Of a stretch of 64,000 bases of DNA, positions 19,700-26,060 are shown one piece after another. Under the pieces are notes generated by a model that made no database searches, was not told the origin of the DNA, and saw only the letters and a list, made by a program, of their open reading frames with translations. Position numbers and translations under genes: made by a program. How positions within the stretch are numbered: position 1 is the first letter of the stretch; each line of letters starts with the position of its first letter. Source of the stretch: Nocardia sp. NBC_01327 (GTDB taxonomy: Bacteria; Actinomycetota; Actinomycetes; Mycobacteriales; Mycobacteriaceae); NCBI RefSeq assembly GCF_035958815.1, contig NZ_CP108383.1, positions 620,001-684,000 on the forward strand. The letters run 5' to 3'.

Positions 19700-21028
19700 A
19701 TGCCGAACGGCCACCTACGCCAGCGGCGCAGACGTCAGCGTCTCGTCGCTTTGTCAGTCGCCGCCACCACCCTCGGCGGTACCGGCGCAGGCCTGATCTG
19801 GGCCTGGCCGAACAATGAGTACGAGTTCACCGCCAGCCCCGGTCACGGGCGCGGTCTGAGCCAGAATGGCGCGTTCGATCGCGCCGTCGGCGGTTCGACC
19901 GCCGAAACGATTCTGGCCCACTACTACCCCGGCGCGAGTATCGCCGCGATCGGATCCACGCCGGTCCGAGTCCGCCTCATGGGACTGGACGGCAAGAACC
20001 TCGACGTCGAATCCGAAACCGGACTCTATGTCGCCGGCCGCCGTGTCGTCCCCGGCCAGGCCGCACATCTCACCCCCACCGCCACCGGCGCGGACGTCAC
20101 CATCACCCAGGGCTGCGACGGCGCGGTGCTGTGGCAGGGCTCCACCGACGACCCCTACGCCTACCCCCTGGAATCGGGCACCGACCGCCCCGCGGCCGAA
20201 CACCTGGAACTCTGCGAGGGCCCCAACTACCGCGGCGTCCTGGGCGTGGCACTGGACGGCGACGCCCCCCGCGTCATCAACGAGGTCGATATCGAGGACT
20301 ACCTCCTCGGCGTCGTTCCCGCCGAAATGGTCCCCGACTGGGCCAACCAGGGCGGCGCGGAAGCCCTACGCGCACAAGCGATCGCGGCCCGCTCCTACGC
20401 CCTCGCAGACCAGCGCTACTCCTACGCCCAAACCTGCGACACCACCGACTGCCAGGCCTACCCCGGCACGGACAAGGAAGACGACCGCACCGCGACCGCC
20501 GTCCACTCCACCGCCGGCCAGGTCCTGACCCACGACAACCACATCCTCCGCGCCGAATACTCCGCCGCCCCCGACGCCGGCACCCCCACCCTCGACGACC
20601 TGACAGTCGGCCCCGCCCTCAGCGAATTCCAATCCGCCCCAACCCTTCTGGATCCCACCACCCCAGACCCCACCACCGCCGACTCGGTGGCCCCCGCAGA
20701 TCCGGCAACCCCTGTGGACCCGGCAACCCCCGTCGACCCCCAGGCCTCGGCCCCCACCGGCGCAGATCCCAACGCGCCCAGCGTCTCCGACCCCGCCGCC
20801 CCGGCAAAACCCGCCCCCGCAAAACCGGCCCCCGCAAAGCCCAACCCCCGCACCCAAGTCGGCATCCCCCTCCTCCCGGACCTGCTCCGAATCCTGCGCG
20901 AGGCCGCCCAGCAGCCCCCGCCCGCTCCCGGATCGACCCTCAAGCCGGGCACCTCTGCGGGCACGGCGGCTCCCGGTACGGCGACCACACCCACTCCACC
21001 CCTCGTCACCGACCCCGCGTCGAAGTAG
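19700..21028 (+). CDS. SpoIID/LytB-domain secreted protein with Pro/Ala-rich tail
   Basis: The 442-residue protein has a positively charged N terminus and one export helix (about 16-34). A SpoIID domain (about 120-310) follows, recognisable from VDIEDYLLGVVPAEMVPDW with AEALRAQAIAARSYAL and the later ATAVHSTAGQVLTHD and AEYSA segments. SpoIID homologues trim glycan strands denuded of stem peptides. From about residue 330 on, the tail is Ala/Pro/Lys-rich and may span the wall. It is divergently transcribed from the amidase gene with 169 nt between, and shares its cell-wall theme. Confidence 0.85.
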   Translation: MPNGHLRQRRRRQRLVALSVAATTLGGTGAGLIWAWPNNEYEFTASPGHGRGLSQNGAFDRAVGGSTAETILAHYYPGASIAAIGSTPVRVRLMGLDGKNLDVESETGLYVAGRRVVPGQAAHLTPTATGADVTITQGCDGAVLWQGSTDDPYAYPLESGTDRPAAEHLELCEGPNYRGVLGVALDGDAPRVINEVDIEDYLLGVVPAEMVPDWANQGGAEALRAQAIAARSYALADQRYSYAQTCDTTDCQAYPGTDKEDDRTATAVHSTAGQVLTHDNHILRAEYSAAPDAGTPTLDDLTVGPALSEFQSAPTLLDPTTPDPTTADSVAPADPATPVDPATPVDPQASAPTGADPNAPSVSDPAAPAKPAPAKPAPAKPNPRTQVGIPLLPDLLRILREAAQQPPPAPGSTLKPGTSAGTAAPGTATTPTPPLVTDPASK

Positions 21029-21653
21029 CGCTGACCGCAATCGGTTTCATGGTTCCGCGTGGCGCTGAGCATGTACTTCGTATAACCGAATGGTCATCGG
21101 TGAATTCGACCGAAGGCGGCCGTATCCGAACATCGAGCGGTACGGATGACTGAGTCGTGCTCGGCGATGAATCGGTCGGCTATCCGTGGTCTGGCGGAGC
21201 GAATACGAATTCCCTTGCCTGCGTGCTGAATCCTCGTATCACTCTGTCGTGACCTGGTGATATGTCCAGGCGGAGCGGGCGATTCACGAATTGCCACCGC
21301 CCGCTTGTTACCGGCTGGTCGGTCCGTAGCACCTGCTTTCCGGATCCGTTGAGTAGCAGCGGAACTGTCGAAATGTCCGAATTGGTGTGTAAGCTTCCGG
21401 CTGTCGACGTTGCCCGACAGCACTGCGCCACAGGGCATTCCGGACAGGTGGGTTGAGGATGGGTTAGGTGTGGCTGTGCCGCCCCGATGAAACGTGCGTG
21501 TGGTGGCGGATAGGTGCAGCTGTCCGACGCAGCGGAGTTCGGCTGGAGCTCGGCCGTTATCGACTGGTCGGCGGTCTATTCCACGGCCCATTCGGGGCCG
21601 GGAATTTCGGTTGTCCGTGATGGCGGATCTCTAAGTCGAGGGGTTGTTCAGTC
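21029..21653. other. Non-coding stretch at the left border of the tailocin-like island
   Basis: I see no convincing gene, RNA, terminator or attachment repeat in these 625 nt. The short open frames here lack a ribosome site and coding character. Base composition is lower in G+C than the SpoIID gene. It marks the transition from conserved chromosome to island. Confidence 0.6.
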
Positions 21654-21902
21654 GTGCACACAGCGTCATTGGTGACGTGGTTCGGTCAGATTTTCGATGC
21701 CGACGCCATGCTGGTTTTGGCTACTCGGGCGGGCGTCGAGCTGACGGAGCGGATCGCCTGCGGGCAGCCCACTCTCGAGGATCTCTTTCTGGCGTCGGTG
21801 GTCCTCGGCCGGAATCTGGTGGACCTACTTCCCGGAACCCTCCACCATCTCAATGGATTTGGTGAGGATCTCCTGCGGCGAGATGTCGAGTGCAGTGCAT
21901 AG
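21654..21902 (+). CDS. Small HTH-like protein, paralogue A
   Basis: This 82-residue protein with a GTG start is not a recognised family. It contains LATRAGVELTERIACG and LEDLFLASVVLGRNLVDLLP. These resemble the core of the protein at 22220 (LAARSGFSEDALAQRLSG and LDELVLIAGLLGRNPLELLP) and of the protein at 49169. The pattern suggests a minimal XRE-like helix bundle. Its 3-prime end overlaps the convergent XRE gene by 78 nt. It may be a degenerate copy of the regulator downstream. Confidence 0.5.
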   Translation: MHTASLVTWFGQIFDADAMLVLATRAGVELTERIACGQPTLEDLFLASVVLGRNLVDLLPGTLHHLNGFGEDLLRRDVECSA

Positions 21903-22088
21903 CGTGTACAGCTGAGTGAGGTCCGGCGAGCGTTCGCCGTTCTCGAAGCGCTGGATCGTGCTCACGGCCACGCCGGAGATGGCGGCGAGCTGTGGGCGCG
22001 TCAGCCTGCGGCGGGCCCGCGCGGTCCTGAGCTCCTCGCCCACGGCGCGGTTGAAGTCGTGGAGGTCCGGCAGTTCCATACGGACCAT
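21825..22088 (-). CDS. XRE-family repressor at the left end of the island
   Basis: The protein is about 87 residues from the ATG at 22088 (an alternative ATG lies at 22079). It is a single helix-turn-helix domain: ELRTARARRRLTRPQLAAIS, GVAVSTIQRFENGERSPDL and LYTLCTALDISPQEIL. An in-frame extension upstream to 22163 would read through the operator repeats and is unlikely to be translated. It is divergent from the LysB operon, with the 21-bp-spaced dyads between the two starts, so it is a strong candidate repressor of that operon, analogous to CI or PrtR. Confidence 0.75.
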   Translation of the reverse strand: MVRMELPDLHDFNRAVGEELRTARARRRLTRPQLAAISGVAVSTIQRFENGERSPDLTQLYTLCTALDISPQEILTKSIEMVEGSGK

Positions 22089-22170
22089 TCTGAGGTCCGA
22101 ACGGCCCAGTTGCAAACATGTTCGGGAAACTCCATGCTTAAACACAGGTTCGCGTAACAACACTGTAACA

Positions 22171-22227
22171 GGTCCGTTTGGACTTGCAAGAGGTCCGTTT
22201 GGACCTTAACGTGGTCCGTATGGACTT
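22171..22227. promoter_or_regulatory. Operator array: three GTCCGTWTGGAC dyads at 21-bp spacing
   Basis: GGTCCGTTTGGACTT begins at 22171. GGTCCGTTTGGACCT begins at 22192 and GGTCCGTATGGACTT at 22213. Each contains the inverted repeat GTCC-N4-GGAC, and the 21-bp period places all three on one DNA face. A further dyad with a longer spacer, CGGACC-N7-GGTCCG, is at 22081-22099 over the start of the XRE gene. This is the likely binding region for the XRE regulator and/or the HTH-like paralogues. Confidence 0.75.
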
Positions 22228-22465
22228 GACGAACAGGCAGGCGGCTCATCGGGTCGGTTATGCCATGGGCGATTCCGGTATGGACCTCCGCACATTGGCC
22301 GCGCGGAGCGGATTCTCCGAGGACGCCCTCGCGCAACGGCTGAGTGGAACCGCCCCGTTTCAGCTCGACGAACTGGTGCTCATCGCCGGCCTGCTCGGAC
22401 GGAATCCGCTCGAGCTGCTGCCTGATTTCGGGTCCATCGGCGACCGCCCGGGGGTGGCGGCATGA
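22220..22465 (+). CDS. Small HTH-like protein, paralogue B (first gene of lysis/tail operon)
   Basis: An 81-residue protein from the ATG at 22220, unrecognised by name. Its core LRTLAARSGFSEDALAQRLSG followed by LDELVLIAGLLGRNPLELLP resembles a helix-turn-helix and matches the right-end protein at 49169 closely. An in-frame TTG start at 22178 would translate the operator repeats as a seven-residue repeat (MDLQEVR, LDLNVVR, MDLTNRQ), so the ATG is preferred. It overlaps LysB by 4 nt (ATGA). Position suggests autoregulation or activation of the operon. Confidence 0.6.
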   Translation: MDLTNRQAAHRVGYAMGDSGMDLRTLAARSGFSEDALAQRLSGTAPFQLDELVLIAGLLGRNPLELLPDFGSIGDRPGVAA

Positions 22466-23181
22466 TCGACGTCCTGATCGTCGGCGGCACCTGGGCTCCG
22501 AATGGCGAGAGCGTCACCGATACGTTCGCGCGGACTCTCGATCACGCCCGGTTCGCGCCGCGCATGGTGCCGTATCCGGCGGACTACGGCCGCCGGGAGT
22601 CGTATGCCCAGAGCAGCGTGGCGGGGAAGACCGCGCTGCTGGAAGCCATTGCCGCATCATCGAATCGAGTGGTGATCGCCGGATACTCCCAGGGCGCCGC
22701 CATTGCCGGTGATGTCGCGGCCGAGATCGCCCGCGGCCTGTGGCCGGACCTGGAGGTCGACGCCTGTGCGCTGATCGCCGATCCGCTGCGCCCCGCCGGC
22801 CAGTGCATCGGCCCGGATCCCGGCGGTTACGGCATCGGCGGTCAGCGCTGGATCGCCGATATCCCGACCTTCTGGGCTGCGGCACAGGGTGATCCGATCA
22901 CTGCTCTACCAGCAGGCAATGCTCTGCGCCTGGTCGCCGACTTCTCCCAGTACTTCTGTCTCGCCAGTCCCGAGGCTGTCCGGCAGTGGGGACAGAGCCT
23001 GATCGACACCGTCCTGCAGCGGCGAGTGCAGCGCTGGTGGGTCCCCAGGAACTGGAGCGCCTGGAGCGGTGCGCTCGCCTACGCCCGCGGCTACCTCACC
23101 GACGGCCGCCACACCACCGACTACGTCCGCTACGGCCACGCCGCCCGCCTCGCCGAAACCATCAACCGGGAGATCGCCTGA
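22462..23181 (+). CDS. LysB-type mycolylarabinogalactan esterase (cutinase-like alpha/beta hydrolase)
   Basis: The 239-residue alpha/beta hydrolase has nucleophile elbow GYSQG at residues 74-78 (Ser76), with the preceding strand RVVIAG. The probable catalytic Asp lies in the segment ADPLRPAGQ and the His near GRHTTDYVRYGHA. The family is that of mycobacteriophage LysB, which cuts the ester bond linking mycolic acids to arabinogalactan and allows final breach of the mycolate outer membrane. It lacks a signal peptide, as in phages. It is the first enzyme of the island operon, overlapping paralogue B and the next gene. A host cutinase is less likely because there is no export signal. Confidence 0.82.
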   Translation: MIDVLIVGGTWAPNGESVTDTFARTLDHARFAPRMVPYPADYGRRESYAQSSVAGKTALLEAIAASSNRVVIAGYSQGAAIAGDVAAEIARGLWPDLEVDACALIADPLRPAGQCIGPDPGGYGIGGQRWIADIPTFWAAAQGDPITALPAGNALRLVADFSQYFCLASPEAVRQWGQSLIDTVLQRRVQRWWVPRNWSAWSGALAYARGYLTDGRHTTDYVRYGHAARLAETINREIA

Positions 23182-23915
23182 TGCCGCACGAGGACCCGAA
23201 TCACCTGTACCTGTCGCACGCCGCCATCCGCGACCTCGCCGACCTCCTGACCGAGATCCCCAGCCTCGCTGAAGATCTCGAAGACGCCGTAGCCTGCCGA
23301 ACCCGCCTCGGCGACCCCGGCCTCCGCCTGAGTTCCCGCTCCAACGACCAGCCCCTCCCATACAGCGTCGGCGCCGCAAAAGTCCGCGACCACCTGCACG
23401 CACTCCTGGTCTCCTGGACCCGCCTCATCTGCGAACAACGAGCCCTCGACTACGCCGGCCCCACCTCCACCCCCGGCCTCTCCCGCTGGCTCCACCGAAA
23501 CCTCATAGCGCTGGCCATGACCGAAGGCATCGAATCCGCCCCCACCGACCTCCGCTCCGCAGTCGAAGCAGCCGAACGCATCATCTGCCCACCCTCGGAA
23601 CAAATCCCCGTCACCACCGACGCCCTCGAATCCGCCCGCCGAGCCAAACTCAACGCCTCCGGAATCTCCACCCTCGCAAAGGAACTAGGCGACGCCTTCA
23701 AATCCATCACCCCCCGCCGCATTCAAACCCTCCGAGACTCCGGCCGTTTAGCCCCCGTCCCAGGCCCCTGGTCACCTGACTGGCCGGAACAGTTCGTAGT
23801 AGGCGAAGTTTTGGATGCCCACCTGGCCTACCCCGCCCGCCGGCGAAAGTCTGCCGAAGGTGCCGCTGCGCCGCATCGATCGCGGCTCCGTATCGAGGTG
23901 ACGCTCGTCAATTGA
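23181..23915 (+). CDS. Hypothetical island protein
   Basis: A 244-residue protein that I do not recognise. It is mostly helical and Arg/Ala-rich, without a signal peptide or transmembrane segment. Residues 165-215 (LNASGISTLAKELGDAFKSI, then RIQTLRDSGRLAPVPGPW) look like a helix-turn-helix or a phage-structural helical domain. The start overlaps the LysB stop by one base (TGATG), implying co-translation. The position between LysB and the holin cassette fits a lysis-associated or DNA-binding role, which is speculative. Confidence 0.65.
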   Translation: MPHEDPNHLYLSHAAIRDLADLLTEIPSLAEDLEDAVACRTRLGDPGLRLSSRSNDQPLPYSVGAAKVRDHLHALLVSWTRLICEQRALDYAGPTSTPGLSRWLHRNLIALAMTEGIESAPTDLRSAVEAAERIICPPSEQIPVTTDALESARRAKLNASGISTLAKELGDAFKSITPRRIQTLRDSGRLAPVPGPWSPDWPEQFVVGEVLDAHLAYPARRRKSAEGAAAPHRSRLRIEVTLVN

Positions 23916-24037
23916 CCTGATCAGCCCGGTCTTTCGACCGAGCCGGCACTCCTGACATGCGAGGCCGTCGGAACTGTTGCGCCGCAACCGGTCCGGCGGC
24001 CCGTCGCGTTTCAGACGACAGCTATCGGAGCATTCAG

Positions 24038-24235
24038 ATGGAATTCACCTTGACGCAGCTGATCGAAATGACTGCACATCATGCACCTGCGGGGACGCTC
24101 ACTACCAGAGAGGCGCACGAGATCATGCGTCTCCATCGCGAGTGCGTCGCGCACGGGTGCCCGCGGAAACTGGCGGCATTCGAGATGCTGATCGCCGCAG
24201 GCCGCGTTGTCCCCGACTCCTCGCGGAGATTCTGA
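24038..24235 (+). CDS. Small hypothetical island protein
   Basis: This 65-residue cytosolic protein with a GGAG ribosome site before the ATG at 24038 has no recognised domain. It is predicted helical (LTTREAHEIMRLHRECVAHG and KLAAFEMLIAAGRVV). Similar small proteins are common between lysis genes in actinophages. An upstream in-frame start at 23957 has no ribosome site. Confidence 0.5.
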   Translation: MEFTLTQLIEMTAHHAPAGTLTTREAHEIMRLHRECVAHGCPRKLAAFEMLIAAGRVVPDSSRRF

Positions 24236-24434
24236 TGCGGGCGCAACGGATCGAAAAGACCGTTCTACCTGCATCTTTCATGAATCTTCATTTTGGGTGT
24301 TGACATTGCGCGTCGCTTAAGTGAAGCTTTGTGCAGCGCCACAGTTGCGCCTCTCTCCCGGAATCACGGGAAATCACCTTCTCGGCAATGAGTTTCAGGC
24401 TTCGTTTGCCGTACCCCTCACGTGCCGAAGCCCT

Positions 24435-24464
24435 CGATCCGCTGCCGCGGATCGGGGGTTTCTT
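24435..24464 (+). terminator. Intrinsic terminator
   Basis: An 8-bp stem (CGATCCGC paired with GCGGATCG) with a 4-nt loop is followed by GGGGTTTCTT. It separates the LysB segment from the holin cassette. Confidence 0.6.
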
Positions 24465-24505
24465 CGTAGAAGCACGTGCTTCGATCCCGAATGGGAGGAA
24501 CCCCA

Positions 24506-24595
24506 ATGGTTTTCGGTCTCACGGTCGACCAGTGGATCAGCATCGGCAAGATCATCGCCCAGGTGCTGGCAGTCGTCGTCACGATCATCGCCTAG
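24506..24595 (+). CDS. 29-residue single-span membrane peptide (holin-cassette member)
   Basis: The peptide is MVFGLTVDQWISIGKI followed by IAQVLAVVVTIIA and then TAG. It begins at an ATG preceded by GGGAGGA at good spacing. It has a short polar N terminus and a hydrophobic C-terminal helix that reaches the last residue. It is followed by two further small membrane proteins, so it may be a holin, antiholin or pinholin partner. It is too short for ordinary gene finders. Confidence 0.6.
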   Translation: MVFGLTVDQWISIGKIIAQVLAVVVTIIA

Positions 24596-24659
24596 CCCGC
24601 CCCACGTCTCCGCTTCCAAAGCGGCAAGCGGGGACCGTGGCCCTCCGGAAGGAAACAAC

Positions 24660-24869
24660 ATGCGAATCAACAAGGTTCCCGAACCGGCTCTGGTGCGTTC
24701 GGTGCTCGTGGCGATCACCGGGGTAGTCGCTTACCTGGTCGGTCACCAGGTGAATACCGACTGGATCAACATCGTGCTCACCCTCTACGGCCTGCTCACC
24801 CCCGTCATCGCCGGCGCGCTGATCCGACCGGCGGTGACTCCGGTGCACGCGGCGGACGGTGAAGTCTGA
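24660..24869 (+). CDS. Putative holin, two-span small membrane protein
   Basis: This 69-residue protein has two hydrophobic segments, RSVLVAITGVVAYLVG (about 12-27) and INIVLTLYGLLTPVIAGALI (about 36-55), separated by a short polar turn. That is the usual layout of class II holins. The ATG at 24660 follows GGAAGGAAACAAC. The frame upstream to 24321 is open but runs through the terminator and the 29-residue gene in another frame. The next gene starts directly after its stop. It probably permeabilises the cytoplasmic membrane so that the LysA amidase encoded at 43704 reaches the wall. Confidence 0.65.
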   Translation: MRINKVPEPALVRSVLVAITGVVAYLVGHQVNTDWINIVLTLYGLLTPVIAGALIRPAVTPVHAADGEV

Positions 24870-25166
24870 ATGCCGTCGACGCTCACCCCGGACCTGGTGC
24901 AAGCAACCGGAGTGGCAATCGCCTCCGCGATCGGCGCGGTCACCGCATGGCAGGCCCGCGAGGTCGCCAAACTACGCGAACGTGTTGCCGCACTGGAGGA
25001 TCAAGCCGCCAGCGACCAGCGCCGCTTCCGTGACGCCATCCGCCTGATCCGCGCCCTGCAGAGTCACATCGACGAGCTGCTCGCCTTCCTGCGCTTGCAC
25101 GTCCCGGGCCAAGAACCCCCACTGGCGAAGTACGCGATCCCCACCACTCTCGAAGAAGAAATCTGA
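24870..25166 (+). CDS. Membrane-anchored coiled-coil protein, holin-associated
   Basis: The 98-residue protein has an N-terminal hydrophobic helix (VQATGVAIASAIGAVTAW, about 9-26). A charged coiled coil follows (AREVAKLRERVAALEDQAAS to about 75), then an acidic tail ending LEEEI. The layout resembles the DUF2746-like proteins found beside holins in mycobacteriophages, though this is not confirmed. It starts immediately after the putative holin stop codon, so the three membrane proteins at 24506-25166 form one cassette. Confidence 0.65.
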   Translation: MPSTLTPDLVQATGVAIASAIGAVTAWQAREVAKLRERVAALEDQAASDQRRFRDAIRLIRALQSHIDELLAFLRLHVPGQEPPLAKYAIPTTLEEEI

Positions 25167-25326
25167 CGGCACTCCGCCGTTCCCAGCCCATGCGGCCGGC
25201 CCCCGAAACCTCTCGATAGGTACAACGCGGGTTCAGAGCCACGCCGCATGCCCGCGCCCCAGCGCGCCCGTCTCCCGCAGGTGGTCCCGCGGTAGCAGAC
25301 ACCGGTTGCCGCGCAGGGGCGCGCCG

Positions 25327-25409
25327 GTCCCGCCCCCGGATGTCCCCTCGACCGGGGGCGGGACCCCCATTCCACACAGATCCCGAGCCTGGGGAAGGGC
25401 CCGGGATCT
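25327..25409 (+). terminator. Two strong consecutive hairpins between holin cassette and toxin operon
   Basis: A perfect 13-bp inverted repeat (GTCCCGCCCCCGG at 25327-25339 and its complement at 25352-25364, 12-nt loop) is followed by a second stem. That stem pairs AGATCCCG (25378-25385) with CGGGATCT (25402-25409) and runs into TTTCC. The second looks like a terminator. The first could be an RNA switch or processing site. Confidence 0.6.
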
Positions 25410-25442
25410 TTCCATGCCCATCTCCGGAAGGTCTCGAAACCC

Positions 25443-26060
25443 ATGTCCGACAAGGAAATCGTCGAATCCGTCCGCTTCGGCAATCACCAGCCCCCGTCGG
25501 ACTACACGAAAACCGATACAGGCCAACTGGTCACCCACGAGTTCCTCGCCCTCATCCAGCAGACCTTGTCCGGTAAGCTCGCCGAACCCAAGCGCGACGA
25601 GACCCTGGACCCCGAGGTCCGAGCCCTGGCCGAAGAACTCTCGGTAATCCACCTCCCGGAATGGCACAGCGAAGTCGGCCGAAAACTGGCCGCCCCCACC
25701 GTAACCAGCATCAAACAGGCCACCCGAGTAGCCGAATACCTCGTAAGGCGCGGCGTCCGAACCCATCCCGAACTCGAAGAAATCCGCTGGGCCCCCACCC
25801 CCCTCGGCCCGCCCGGATCCTTCGACACCGGCATGCATATCACCAGGGACGCCGACGGCAATTGGCCGGCTCCCGACCCGGAAGCCTTTTACGACTTCGA
25901 AGACATCGAGGTCAAACAAGCCGAAGACGGCCTCTGGCACGCCACCCACCCTCGGGGCCTCTCGGTAGAAGCCCCCACCAAATCCGACGCCTACGCCGGT
26001 CTGGTGGGCCAGCTTCGCCAGCGCATCGAACATGCTCGCCGGACCGGGAACGCACAATGA
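25443..26060 (+). CDS. Hypothetical protein translationally coupled to toxin 1
   Basis: A 205-residue soluble protein that I do not recognise. The N-terminal half is helical. The C-terminal part, from about residue 105, is acidic and rich in aromatic and Pro residues (DADGNWPAPDPEAFYDFEDI, then DGLWHATHPRGLSVEAPTKS). The gene overlaps the large toxin gene by 4 nt (ATGA), so the two are made together. Genes with this arrangement often encode chaperones or adaptors for secreted toxins, which is an inference from position only. It could also be an unrelated phage protein. Confidence 0.7.
   Translation: MSDKEIVESVRFGNHQPPSDYTKTDTGQLVTHEFLALIQQTLSGKLAEPKRDETLDPEVRALAEELSVIHLPEWHSEVGRKLAAPTVTSIKQATRVAEYLVRRGVRTHPELEEIRWAPTPLGPPGSFDTGMHITRDADGNWPAPDPEAFYDFEDIEVKQAEDGLWHATHPRGLSVEAPTKSDAYAGLVGQLRQRIEHARRTGNAQ

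Noticed and set aside
21094..21591. 165-codon minus-strand frame in the left border gap
   Set aside because: No ribosome site, Arg/Ser-rich chance composition and no domain.
22111..22126. Second SOS box at the left regulator (AAACATGTTCG)
   Set aside because: The half-sites are separated by only two bases and the left half lacks the GAAC sequence, so it does not fit TCGAAC-N4-GTTCGA.
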